Of a stretch of 64,000 bases of DNA, positions 9,385 through 16,932 are shown piece by piece. The notes under the pieces were generated by a model. The model worked only from the letters and a program-made list of their open reading frames with translations, searched no databases and was not told the origin of the DNA. Both the position numbers and the translations under genes were made by a program. This DNA is from Bacteroides bouchesdurhonensis (GTDB lineage: Bacteria; Bacteroidota; Bacteroidia; Bacteroidales; Bacteroidaceae). Within the stretch, counting starts at the first letter, position 1; each line of letters opens with the position of its first letter. The stretch is from the NCBI RefSeq assembly GCF_900155865.1, contig NZ_LT707006.1:2272577-2336576 (forward strand). The letters run 5' to 3'.

Positions 9385-9482
9385 ACCTAGAAATAGGCAA
9401 ACTTATTTCTTAAATTCAGTATATTTAGGTAGTTTAAGGCTGAGGAGTAAAAAGGTAGAGAAAAATAAAAAGCAGAAAATAC

Positions 9483-9532
9483 AAAAAGGTGTATATCTAT
9501 AGTTCTTATTCTATATTGAAATACACCTTTTT
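9483..9532 (-). terminator. Terminator after the DoxDA gene
   Basis: AAAAAGGTGTAT (9483-9494) is the exact reverse complement of ATACACCTTTTT (9521-9532), with a 26-nt loop. On the minus strand the hairpin ends in a U run. It begins 20 nt after the stop codon at 9552. It could act in both directions. Confidence 0.65.
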
Positions 9533-9551
9533 ATAGGACTATTAATTTGAT

Positions 9552-10580
9552 TTAGTTGAGAGTGAGTGTTTGCTTCCAGGTTATTCCACTGATATCAGTT
9601 AAAATGATCTCGTATTCACCTGGGAGTAGTTGGGAGAGTTTATTATTTCTGATTGTAATAATGGCTTTGCTTCCTAAAGGAACAATAAGACTATGTTTTC
9701 CCGGAACTACTTTGGCTATATATTCATTTTGAATATCAGAGATGGGAAAGTGTGCAAGTTTTTCTCCATCTTCTTGGAAAACAGTCGTTCCGTTTGATTC
9801 TTTTAAAGTAATTCCAATAAGAAATGAGCCATATACATCAACGCCTTCTACACGATAAATCTCAAATGATAGTATATTATTGTGGATACTGGCATTGGAT
9901 ATTTCTATTTTGGGTTTTACAGATTTATTGTGCAATGGTCCCCAAACTCCATTGTGGAATGTTTGATTTGTATATAGAGTGAGAATGAAAAGTAAGAGTG
10001 CACCACTGACTGCTGTTTTATTAAATTGTTTCATAGTGATAGGTAATTCACCTGAAGTGAGCCAAAAGAGCCATTTATGTTGTGAGGGATTGATTTTACC
10101 TTTTAGTAAATAATCTAAGGAGTATTTTCCACCACCGGAAAGAAAAATAGTAAATCCGGCTGCTACTCCTAAAATTCCGATTTGCCATTCGTCGAGACAA
10201 GTCGTACCTAGCCAACCGGAACCTAAAAGAATTCCAAACGCGAGGCTAAATACTCCGATACTCATCAGACGGGTGAAAAATCCAAGTATGTAAAATAGGC
10301 CTACAATACCTTCTACTAATGTAAAGATAACCATTGCCCACCAGAGTAAGTCTGGAGTACTGACTAAATATTCGATAATTGGTTTGATGCCTATGGAGTT
10401 TGGGAGAAAATGATTAAATTTCTCTCCAATGTAACCAACTGTATCTGGGATAAGTTTATTTTCAAGAATTAATCTACGCCAAAACGCAGAGAAATAAGTC
10501 CAACCTACAATGAGACGTAACGAAAGAGTGAAAATACCAGCTAGCGTATAAGCTTTGATCTGTTCTTCTTCTTGTGTCAT
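9552..10580 (-). CDS. DoxD/DoxA fusion (TQO-like membrane protein)
   Basis: This 342-residue protein joins a DoxD/DoxX-like membrane part and a DoxA-like periplasmic part. Residues 1-175 hold about four helices with DoxD signatures (LRLIVGWTYFSAFWRR, LGFFTRLMSIG, GWLGTTCLDEWQIG). A further helix at about 190-205 leads to a beta-rich domain (210-342) ending PGEYEIILTDISGITW, as in DoxA. In Acidianus the two subunits form thiosulfate:quinone oxidoreductase; in Bacteroides the substrate is unproven and membrane quinone reduction by a reduced sulfur compound is only a hypothesis. It follows the cytochrome unit in orientation but is separated from it by a terminator, and it has its own long leader containing nested inverted repeats (10609-10680). 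Confidence 0.75.
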   Translation of the reverse strand: MTQEEEQIKAYTLAGIFTLSLRLIVGWTYFSAFWRRLILENKLIPDTVGYIGEKFNHFLPNSIGIKPIIEYLVSTPDLLWWAMVIFTLVEGIVGLFYILGFFTRLMSIGVFSLAFGILLGSGWLGTTCLDEWQIGILGVAAGFTIFLSGGGKYSLDYLLKGKINPSQHKWLFWLTSGELPITMKQFNKTAVSGALLLFILTLYTNQTFHNGVWGPLHNKSVKPKIEISNASIHNNILSFEIYRVEGVDVYGSFLIGITLKESNGTTVFQEDGEKLAHFPISDIQNEYIAKVVPGKHSLIVPLGSKAIITIRNNKLSQLLPGEYEIILTDISGITWKQTLTLN

Positions 10581-10608
10581 AATTTTGTTTGATTAGTTAA
10601 TAAAAGGA

Positions 10609-10680
10609 CGAATCGTTTCTTATGTAACAAATTTCCATCAGAAATAGTTTGGAGGAAATTAATTAAAAAGAAACGATTCG
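10609..10680. repeat. Nested inverted repeats in the leader of the DoxDA gene
   Basis: The outer arms are CGAATCGTTTCTT (10609-10621) and AAGAAACGATTCG (10668-10680), a perfect 13-bp inverted repeat. Inner arms AATTTCC (10630-10636) and GGAAATT (10654-10660) nest inside. If transcription starts near 10715, this folds as a large stem in the 5' leader. It could instead terminate the upstream DUF2023 gene, although no U run follows. Confidence 0.6.
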
Positions 10681-10720
10681 ACTCAGGACAAACTATACAC
10701 AAACAAAGCTAACTAAGCTA

Positions 10721-10749
10721 CAAATATATATTATCATTCAAACAGCAAT
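10721..10749 (-). promoter_or_regulatory. Possible promoter for the DoxDA gene
   Basis: On the minus strand a perfect -7 element TATATTTG (10728-10721) is preceded by ATTG (10749-10746) with a spacing of only 17 nt, shorter than the usual 19-21. The -33 box lies within the end of the DUF2023 gene. A second -7-like TAGCTTTG lies at 10711-10704. Confidence 0.4.
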
Positions 10750-11100
10750 CTTGATACTTTCTTTTTTACTACAATAACGTTTACATTGCTGACACAGATC
10801 ATATCCTAGCATGGTTCCCAGAATAAAATCTTCCTCAGCTGTTAGTCGGTTTAAAGGGCGGATGATAATATGACGCATAGCTTCCATACATTCAGGCTTT
10901 CCAAAAAATAGGTTGATTTTATTTGTACCAACTTCTTGTATCATATAGCTTATTTTCTGACTTTTGAGCCGACGGATAGCAAATTCTTCATGTTCTTTAT
11001 TCATAGTATAAAGTACCATGTTACGTACACCTTTCTTAAACTCATAGATATGGTTGAGAAAAATCCGGATTTCACCGGGAATTATTCTTTCAGTGGGCAT
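10738..11100 (-). CDS. DUF2023-type small protein, flavodoxin partner
   Basis: The protein has 120 residues from the ATG at 11100. I reject the longer reading frame to 11163 because it would overlap the end of the flavodoxin gene and because MPTERIIPGEIRIFLNHIYEFKKG is the conserved-looking beginning. The protein is soluble, contains ERIIPGEIRIFLNHIYEF and NKINLFFGKPECMEA, and ends in a Cys cluster (CQQCKRYC). It matches my memory of DUF2023, a Bacteroidota family often next to flavodoxin genes. The gene begins 29 nt after the flavodoxin stop, so the two are co-transcribed. Function is unknown; the Cys-rich tail could bind metal or make a disulfide. Confidence 0.7.
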   Translation of the reverse strand: MPTERIIPGEIRIFLNHIYEFKKGVRNMVLYTMNKEHEEFAIRRLKSQKISYMIQEVGTNKINLFFGKPECMEAMRHIIIRPLNRLTAEEDFILGTMLGYDLCQQCKRYCSKKESIKIAV

Positions 11101-11129
11101 AATGTAAATAGATTTTTTATGATAGACTA

Positions 11130-11636
11130 TTAACTGATTTCTTGTTTTACTTGTTCTACCCATTTACTGATTCGCTCAGCTGTTTTGTTGTCTTCGTTCA
11201 CTTCATCAATTGGAAGTCCGATGAATTTTCCATTAACAACAGCAATAGAAGAATCAAATGTATATCCGGTAGTATTGATTGTACCGCAGAATTTACAATT
11301 GGTATCTTTCAGTTCTTCATAAAGAATACCTATACCATCGCAGAAGGTATCGTAATAAGAGTCTGAATCACCACAGCCAAACAAGGCAACATACTTGTGA
11401 GACAGATCGCATTTCTTTAATATCTTTACTCCATCATACCAATCATCCTGTAGTTCGCCGGCTCCCCAAGTAGAGGTACCTAATACTAGTACATCATATT
11501 CTCTAATCAAATCTTCCGTAATTTTGGAGACATCGTAAATATGTCCGGAGGGGACATTCAGTTTTTCTGCAATTTGACGGGCTACGTCTTCAGTAGTTCC
11601 GGTTGTGGAACCGTAAAATACTCCGATTTTATTCAT
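11130..11636 (-). CDS. fldA: Flavodoxin
   Basis: A 168-residue long-chain flavodoxin, a cytoplasmic FMN-binding electron carrier that can replace ferredoxin when iron is scarce. The start at 11636 gives MNKIGVFYGSTTGTTEDVA, with the FMN phosphate-binding loop GSTTGTTE immediately at residues 9-16; the longer frame to 11729 would add 31 residues unlike the family. LGTSTWGAGELQDDWYDG (about 58-75) is the first isoalloxazine loop and LFGCGDSDSYYDTFCDGIG (about 91-109) the second, with the long-chain insertion after it. A -7 element TATCTTTG lies at 11671-11664 on the minus strand, without a good -33 box. It is co-transcribed with the DUF2023 gene. Confidence 0.93.
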   Translation of the reverse strand: MNKIGVFYGSTTGTTEDVARQIAEKLNVPSGHIYDVSKITEDLIREYDVLVLGTSTWGAGELQDDWYDGVKILKKCDLSHKYVALFGCGDSDSYYDTFCDGIGILYEELKDTNCKFCGTINTTGYTFDSSIAVVNGKFIGLPIDEVNEDNKTAERISKWVEQVKQEIS

Positions 11637-11757
11637 CTTTATTTCTTTTTTTATGTGATGTTGCAAAGATAGAGGGGCTTGTTGAGATAGAAAATCCCTA
11701 TTAATAATGGAATAACAGGCCTTTCTCATTATTAATGGGGATATTGTCAGATATATT

Positions 11758-11789
11758 TTTGGATATTTTAAGGTTTTAGGTTACCTTTG
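11758..11789 (+). promoter_or_regulatory. Promoter of the first LruC-type lipoprotein gene
   Basis: TTTG (11758-11761) and TACCTTTG (11782-11789) are separated by exactly 20 nt, a full match to the Bacteroides promoter consensus. The start codon at 11821 is about 25 nt from the expected transcription start. Confidence 0.8.
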
Positions 11790-11820
11790 TAGGTATCGAA
11801 ACAAACATAGTTTAGTAAAT

Positions 11821-13863
11821 ATGAGAAACTTAAGGTACCTTTTTGGGGGAATTATTGGCTTGATACTAGTCTCATGTGTGGATGAGAAGAACTTGTATAA
11901 GCAAGATGGGGAAACATCAAAAGATGAACAACTCGGTTTGTCCTCGGACTTTAATCTGAAAACAGTAAAAAACATCTCAATTACTGCACTCAATGGGGAT
12001 GGAGAACCACAAAAGGATGTAAAGTTTGGGATTTTTATGAGCCAGCCTTACATTGGTGAAGGGATTATTTCTATAGATCCGGTATATGTTGGAAATACGG
12101 ATACTTCGGGTAAATTGGATGCGGAAGTGGTAATGGCAAATAATATTTCAACAATTTATGTAGCTCCTCTTACAGCTGGTTACGGTCAGGTGCAGGAGGT
12201 GAATGTTCAAGATTTTATTTCATTAAATTTTCGAGGTGTTGCTTTTCCTCAATTTACTACTAATGTCCGTGCCACGACTTCTATTGAGATTCCTCAAACT
12301 TTTACTAAGGTTAGTGGATTGTATGAATTATATGTGCCTTATAAAAATGCGGAGGTAGATAAAGATGGTATTCCGGTTCAAGGCGGTTGCTCTTTGATAT
12401 CAAAAGAATTACTGTCTACTGCTTTGATTAATCAGATTGATAGCTGGTATCCGGAACAGGAAAATGTTCAGAAAGCAGATCTTTCTAAAAATTCTGATTT
12501 GAGGGTTATTGATGAAAATGGAGCTGAGGTTTGGGTGACTTACGTAGGTGATGGAGGTTTTTATGTTTCCAATCAAACAGTTTATAATTCATTAATGTAT
12601 TATAATTATAAAGAAGGAGAAATAAATGGGCATGATGATATTGATAATCTACATATGACCCTGTTACTTCCTAACACAAATCAGATCCAATGTCCATCTG
12701 GATTGAAGATTCAGTTGCTTTATTGGAATGGAACTGAATATAGTACGGTTTTTCCAAAGGGAACACGTATTGGATTTGCTGTAGCACGAACAGGCTTTAA
12801 GAAAGATGGTACGTTTATAACAGAAAAGAATGCATATTCTTTTAAAAATAAGACTTACCCGATTGTGAATGGTGATGTGTCTGGAATGTATTATTCTACT
12901 CCGATGTTGAATGCTTGGGGAAAAACTCAGGCTGTAACTCGGCAATTGGGTTCTTATAACTGTTGTGTGACAGGGTTTGATATTCGTCCTTTCGGTGATA
13001 GTAAGTCTGATTATGATTTCAATGATGTGATGGTGAAAGTGACAGCTAGTCCTGTGGAAGCTATTGAGCCTGGAGAAGATATTCCGGTTGATGAAGAAGT
13101 AACTGTTAATGAATCTATTCATGGTACATTGGCTTTTGAAGATCAATGGCCTAATCCCGGAGATTATGACCTGAATGATTTTGTGGTGAACTATACTTAT
13201 AGTGTAGTTAAAAATACTGATAATAAAATTACGGATATCAAACTGCGTTTAAAGCCGATAGCTAAGGGAGCCGCTGCTTATACAAAAATAGGTTTTGGAA
13301 TAGAGTTGCCTTTAGCAGAGAATGATATTGATGTTGTAAAGGTGGAAGGTGCTACCATGGAAAGTGGGAATTCAAAAGCTACTTTTGTTGTATGGGAAGA
13401 TGTAAGTGAACTTTTTCCAGATGCGAATGGCTTTATAAATACAGAGAAAGGATCTGATTTTGTTTCAATAGAAGAGGTGGTTGTAAATATCCCTTTGAAA
13501 GTTTCGGTTACTAATCTTTCTTTGATGAAATTCAATCCATTTATATTTGTTAATGGGCGTTCCCGAGAAATCCATTTACCAGATTTTGCTCCAACGTCTA
13601 AAATGGATAGAACATTACTTGGAACAGAGAAAGACTGTTCCGATGAATCAAAAGGAATTTTCTATCGAATGGAAGATATGTTTTGTTGGGCATTGGATTT
13701 TCCTCGTGTTTCTGCAAATGAACCAGCATGGAGATATCCGAAAGAGAGATCATCTGTGGTAAAGGCTTATAAAAAGTATAATGAGTGGGTGACTAATAAG
13801 ACAGATTTATCTTGGTTCGATTCTACAATTTCTGGAAACGTAAACGAGGAGGAATTATATTAA
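11821..13863 (+). CDS. LruC-domain lipoprotein (DUF4842/DUF4114-like)
   Basis: A 680-residue exported lipoprotein with signal and lipobox LVSC at Cys19. The middle carries a DUF4114-like acidic loop DYDFNDVMV near residue 397. The C-terminal part has the LruC/DUF4842 signature FEDQWPNPGDYDLNDFVV near residue 440-458, whose alternating acidic residues look like a calcium-binding loop. It ends with the conserved tail KAYKKYNEWVTNK. It is transcribed alone from a good promoter and followed by a terminator. A paralogue sharing the DQWP...GDYDxND signature and tail is encoded at 20858-23302. The role is unknown; a surface-exposed adhesin or matrix-like function is plausible, since the family is named after a Leptospira outer-membrane lipoprotein. 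Confidence 0.75.
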   Translation: MRNLRYLFGGIIGLILVSCVDEKNLYKQDGETSKDEQLGLSSDFNLKTVKNISITALNGDGEPQKDVKFGIFMSQPYIGEGIISIDPVYVGNTDTSGKLDAEVVMANNISTIYVAPLTAGYGQVQEVNVQDFISLNFRGVAFPQFTTNVRATTSIEIPQTFTKVSGLYELYVPYKNAEVDKDGIPVQGGCSLISKELLSTALINQIDSWYPEQENVQKADLSKNSDLRVIDENGAEVWVTYVGDGGFYVSNQTVYNSLMYYNYKEGEINGHDDIDNLHMTLLLPNTNQIQCPSGLKIQLLYWNGTEYSTVFPKGTRIGFAVARTGFKKDGTFITEKNAYSFKNKTYPIVNGDVSGMYYSTPMLNAWGKTQAVTRQLGSYNCCVTGFDIRPFGDSKSDYDFNDVMVKVTASPVEAIEPGEDIPVDEEVTVNESIHGTLAFEDQWPNPGDYDLNDFVVNYTYSVVKNTDNKITDIKLRLKPIAKGAAAYTKIGFGIELPLAENDIDVVKVEGATMESGNSKATFVVWEDVSELFPDANGFINTEKGSDFVSIEEVVVNIPLKVSVTNLSLMKFNPFIFVNGRSREIHLPDFAPTSKMDRTLLGTEKDCSDESKGIFYRMEDMFCWALDFPRVSANEPAWRYPKERSSVVKAYKKYNEWVTNKTDLSWFDSTISGNVNEEELY

Positions 13864-13891
13864 GTACAATATATATAATGATTTTTTAAGT

Positions 13892-13929
13892 AAAGGGATT
13901 ATCTTTCACGAGGTAATCCTTTCTTTTTG
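13892..13929 (+). terminator. Terminator after the LruC lipoprotein gene
   Basis: AAAGGGATTA (13892-13901) pairs with TAATCCTTT (13914-13922) with one bulge, and is followed by a T-rich tract (TTTCTTTTT). It lies 29 nt after the stop codon. Confidence 0.65.
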
Positions 13930-13995
13930 AGAGGTAAGTATGAAAATTAGAAATGAACTTGTCGGTATATCGATGTTTACATAATCGCATAAATT

Positions 13996-14064
13996 AGGCG
14001 TGGATTGCACAAGATTACATGAATATTTATTATCCTACTCATGAAATTTGTGAGATCCACGCCT
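13996..14064. repeat. Long hairpin element between convergent genes
   Basis: AGGCGTGGAT (13996-14005) is the exact reverse complement of ATCCACGCCT (14055-14064). Inside it CACAA/TTGTG (14008-14012, 14048-14052) and CATGA/TCATG also pair, separated by small internal loops. The 69-nt structure sits between convergent genes, about 110 nt past the AICAR transformylase stop, and is not followed by a U run. The rest of 13930-14176 is AT-rich, with a weaker hairpin TTTAAGATT/AATCTTAAA at 14123-14150 that may end the minus-strand transcript. Confidence 0.55.
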
Positions 14065-14176
14065 TGAAAAAGTATGAGTAACTTTTTACACATCCCTTAA
14101 AACTAAGATTTAATAGTTTGATTTTAAGATTTATATGTATGAATCTTAAAGCTTTTATAAGTAAAATCTTTGTATT

Positions 14177-15352
14177 TTAATGATGGAATAGACGGATACC
14201 TGTAAATGCCATTGCCATATTATATTTATCACAAGTTCCAATTACATGGTCGTCACGTACTGAACCGCCCGGTTGAGCAATGTAGCTGACTCCACTTTTG
14301 TGAGCACGTTCGATATTATCTCCGAAGGGGAAGAACGCATCAGAACCTAATGCTACGCCGGTCATAGTATCTAGCCAAGTACGTTTTTCTTCACGAGTCA
14401 GTACTTCAGGTTTTTCTGTGAAGAATTGCTGCCAAACTCCATCCGCTAATACGTCATCATAATCCTCGGAAATATATACGTCAATAGTATTATCGCGATC
14501 AGCACGGCGAATTTTTTCAATCCAAGGTAAGTTCATTACTTTTGGATGTTGGCGCAAATACCAGATATCCGCTTTATTTCCGGCTAGACGGGTACAATGG
14601 ATACGTGACTGTTGTCCGGCACCAATACCGATTGCTTGTCCGTCTTTGGCATAACATACTGAATTTGATTGAGTATATTTCAGTGTAATTAAGGCAATAA
14701 TCAGATCACGTTTTGCATCAGCCGGAATTTCTTTGTTTTGTGTGGGCATTTCTTTCAAAAGACTTTCATCGATTTTCAATTCATTTCTACCTTGTTCAAA
14801 AGTAATGCCAAATACATCTTTATGTTCGATAGGAGCAGGACGGTAAGCTGGATCTATCTTGATAACATTATAAGTTCCTTTTCTTTTATTTTTTAGGATT
14901 TCCAGTGCTTCAGGTGTATAATCCGGAGCAATTACACCATCAGATACTTCACGGTTGATAATACGTGCAGTTTCTTCATCGCATATATCAGACAATGCGA
15001 TAAAATCTCCATAGGATGACATACGATCAGCACCACGTGCACGTGCATATGCTGTAGCTAGCGGAGATAGTTTGACATCATCTACAAAATAGATTTTTTT
15101 AAGTGTTTCATTCATTTCTACAGCTACAGCAGCACCAGCCGGGCTGACATGTTTGAACGAAGCTGCAGCCGGTAATCCAGTTGCTTCTTTGAGTTCTTTT
15201 ACTAACTGCCAACTATTGAAAGCATCCAATAAGTTGATATATCCAGGTCGTCCATTCAATACCTCAATAGGTAGTTCGCCTTCTTTCATGAAGATACGTG
15301 CTGGTTTTTGATTAGGGTTACAGCCGTATTTTAATTCGAGTTCTTTTGCCAT
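14177..15352 (-). CDS. Stand-alone AICAR transformylase (PurH C-domain type)
   Basis: A 391-residue cytoplasmic enzyme that should formylate AICAR to FAICAR with 10-formyl-tetrahydrofolate in purine synthesis. It corresponds only to the transformylase domain of PurH: the catalytic pair Lys67-His68 in SFKHVSPAGAA is present, as are YTQSNSVCYAKDGQAIGIGAGQQSR and the C-terminal PGGSVRDD motif. The N-terminal IMP cyclohydrolase (MGS-fold) domain is missing; the protein starts at MAKELELKYGCNPNQKPA, right at the usual domain boundary, so it is a natural single-domain form rather than a truncation. A full PurH probably exists elsewhere. It is transcribed alone and divergent from the hemerythrin gene. 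A -7-like TAATTTTG lies at 15403-15396. Confidence 0.85.
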   Translation of the reverse strand: MAKELELKYGCNPNQKPARIFMKEGELPIEVLNGRPGYINLLDAFNSWQLVKELKEATGLPAAASFKHVSPAGAAVAVEMNETLKKIYFVDDVKLSPLATAYARARGADRMSSYGDFIALSDICDEETARIINREVSDGVIAPDYTPEALEILKNKRKGTYNVIKIDPAYRPAPIEHKDVFGITFEQGRNELKIDESLLKEMPTQNKEIPADAKRDLIIALITLKYTQSNSVCYAKDGQAIGIGAGQQSRIHCTRLAGNKADIWYLRQHPKVMNLPWIEKIRRADRDNTIDVYISEDYDDVLADGVWQQFFTEKPEVLTREEKRTWLDTMTGVALGSDAFFPFGDNIERAHKSGVSYIAQPGGSVRDDHVIGTCDKYNMAMAFTGIRLFHH

Positions 15353-15369
15353 AATATGGATTAATTATG

Positions 15370-15462
15370 AATTACTGATTACAAATTGATAGCGACAAAA
15401 TTACTAAAAAAAGCATATTCCTCCTAACGACTCTAGTATTTAGTAACATATAATCAGTAATT
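15370..15462. repeat. Inverted repeat in a divergent promoter region
   Basis: AATTACTGATTA (15370-15381) and TAATCAGTAATT (15451-15462) form a perfect 12-bp inverted repeat with a 69-nt spacer. They lie between the AICAR transformylase gene and the hemerythrin gene and cover the likely promoter of the former. This may be an intergenic repeat element or an operator pair. Confidence 0.5.
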
Positions 15463-15499
15463 AGTATTCTGTAATAAATCAAAATACCTATAAATAGTG

Positions 15500-15531
15500 A
15501 TTGTGCACCCGCAAAATAATGCGTTTCTTTG
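15500..15531 (+). promoter_or_regulatory. Promoter of the hemerythrin-luxR pair
   Basis: ATTG (15500-15503) and TTTCTTTG (15524-15531) are separated by 20 nt. The -7 element has one mismatch to TAnnTTTG. The start codon at 15558 follows 26 nt later. Confidence 0.55.
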
Positions 15532-15557
15532 CAGGCGTTAATATTAAATAGGTATAG

Positions 15558-16262
15558 ATGGATAACTTACAGAAATACAAGCCAACAGATAAGATGATTG
15601 ATCTCATCAGTGATAACTATTCCTTATTACAAGTGATGAGCCGTTTTGGACTCTCGTTGGGGTTTGGCGACAAAACGGTCAAGGAAGTATGTGAGCTTAA
15701 TAGGGTAGATTGCCGTACTTTTTTGATAGTTGTTAATTTTATGGCAGAAGGATTTTCTCGTTTAGATGGAAGTAATGATGAGATTTCTATTCCTGCACTG
15801 ATTGATTATTTGAGACAGGCGCACCTCTACTTTCTTGACTTTTGTCTTCCTGCCATTCGTCGTAAATTGATTGAAGCTATAGATTGTTCACAAGATGATG
15901 TGGCTTTCTTGATTCTTAAGTTTTTTGATGAATATACGAGGGAAGTACGTAAGCATATGGATTATGAGGAAAAGACTGTATTTAAGTATGTAGATTCACT
16001 ACTGCTGGGTAATGCTCCTAAAAATTATCAAATTAGTACATTCTCTAAGCATCATGATCAAGTAGGTGAGAAGTTGACAGAACTCAAAAATATTATAATT
16101 AAATATTGTCCTGCTAAGACGAATGTAAATCAACTCAATGCTGCACTTTTTGATATATATGCTTGTGAAGAGGGATTAGAATCACATTGTAAAGTTGAAG
16201 ATTATATTTTTGTTCCTGCTATTCTGAATTTGGAAAGGAGGATAAGAGAAAATGAAAAATAA
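15558..16262 (+). CDS. Hemerythrin-like/RIC-type iron-sulfur repair protein
   Basis: A 234-residue soluble protein. Residues about 10-60 resemble the DUF542/ScdA N-domain (YSLLQVMSRFGLSLGFGDKTVKEVCE). The remainder is a four-helix hemerythrin-like domain with candidate di-iron ligands in HLYFLDF, RKHMDYEEKTVF, FSKHHDQVGE and LESHCKVEDYIFVPA. Proteins of this type (RIC, YtfE, ScdA) repair iron-sulfur clusters damaged by nitric oxide or oxygen, or sense these gases. The CPCC-like cysteine motif of classical ScdA N-domains is not evident. The gene overlaps the downstream luxR-type gene by 11 nt, implying translational coupling and a shared function, perhaps a di-iron sensor feeding the regulator. 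That link is an inference. Confidence 0.75.
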   Translation: MDNLQKYKPTDKMIDLISDNYSLLQVMSRFGLSLGFGDKTVKEVCELNRVDCRTFLIVVNFMAEGFSRLDGSNDEISIPALIDYLRQAHLYFLDFCLPAIRRKLIEAIDCSQDDVAFLILKFFDEYTREVRKHMDYEEKTVFKYVDSLLLGNAPKNYQISTFSKHHDQVGEKLTELKNIIIKYCPAKTNVNQLNAALFDIYACEEGLESHCKVEDYIFVPAILNLERRIRENEK

Positions 16263-16863
16263 CGAAACTGTTCGAGTTGCAATTGCCGAAAGCTCTGTGA
16301 TTGTTCGTAGTGGATTGACAGCGGCTTTGAAGCGTCTTCCTAATCTGAAAATACAGCCGATAGAATTACTGTCTGTTGAGGCTCTACATGATTGTTTACG
16401 TACGCAATATCCTGAAATGTTGATTGTAAATCCCACATTTGGCGATTATTTCGATGTAAATAAATTCAGAGAAGAAACTTCTGGAAAGAGAATACGTTTG
16501 ATAGCTTTAGTCACTTCATTCGTTGATGTGACTCTATTAAGTAAGTATGACGAATCTATTTCTATATTTGACGACCTAGCAGTACTTTCCAAAAAGGTTC
16601 ATGAGTTATTGAATATGAGTATGGAAGAAGGGGAAGTGGATAGTCCTGATACATTGAGCCAACGAGAGAAAGAAATCGTGATTTGTGTAGTAAAAGGTAT
16701 GACGAATAAAGAAATCGCTGAAAAACTATTTTTGTCTATTCATACTGTCATTACTCATCGTAGGAATATCAGTAAAAAACTTCAGATACATAGTGCGGCT
16801 GGTTTGACTATTTATGCTATTGTAAATAAGTTGGTTGTATTGAGTGAGGTGAAGAATTTATAA
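16252..16863 (+). CDS. LuxR-type regulator with degenerate receiver domain
   Basis: A 203-residue DNA-binding regulator. The C-terminal residues about 137-198 form a clear LuxR/NarL helix-turn-helix (LSQREKEIVICVVKGMTNKEIAEKLFLSIHTVITHRRNISKKL). The N-terminal 120 residues have the length and pattern of a receiver domain, but the acidic pocket is AES instead of DD, and the phosphoacceptor position is Asn60 (LIVNPTFGD) instead of Asp. It therefore should not be controlled by phosphorylation. It starts inside the end of the hemerythrin gene, so the two are coupled, and a signal passed from the hemerythrin protein is a reasonable idea. No histidine kinase gene is nearby. Targets are unknown. Confidence 0.85.
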   Translation: MKNNETVRVAIAESSVIVRSGLTAALKRLPNLKIQPIELLSVEALHDCLRTQYPEMLIVNPTFGDYFDVNKFREETSGKRIRLIALVTSFVDVTLLSKYDESISIFDDLAVLSKKVHELLNMSMEEGEVDSPDTLSQREKEIVICVVKGMTNKEIAEKLFLSIHTVITHRRNISKKLQIHSAAGLTIYAIVNKLVVLSEVKNL

Positions 16864-16894
16864 CTCAAAAATAATATTATAAAATACAAATTCG

Positions 16895-16926
16895 TTTGTG
16901 GGCGCAAAGATTCTTCTGTATATTTG
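16895..16926 (+). promoter_or_regulatory. Strong promoter with no ORF downstream
   Basis: TTTG (16895-16898) and TATATTTG (16919-16926) are separated by exactly 20 nt, a perfect match to the Bacteroides promoter pattern. It lies 32 nt after the luxR-type gene. No open reading frame of useful size follows before the terminator-like hairpin near 17172. Confidence 0.75.
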
Positions 16927-16932
16927 CAGTGC

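Noticed and set aside
12664..13146. A 160-codon minus-strand frame inside the LruC lipoprotein gene
   Set aside because: Its His/Ser/Ile-rich composition is typical of an antisense shadow; the plus-strand gene has signal peptide, domain motifs and promoter.
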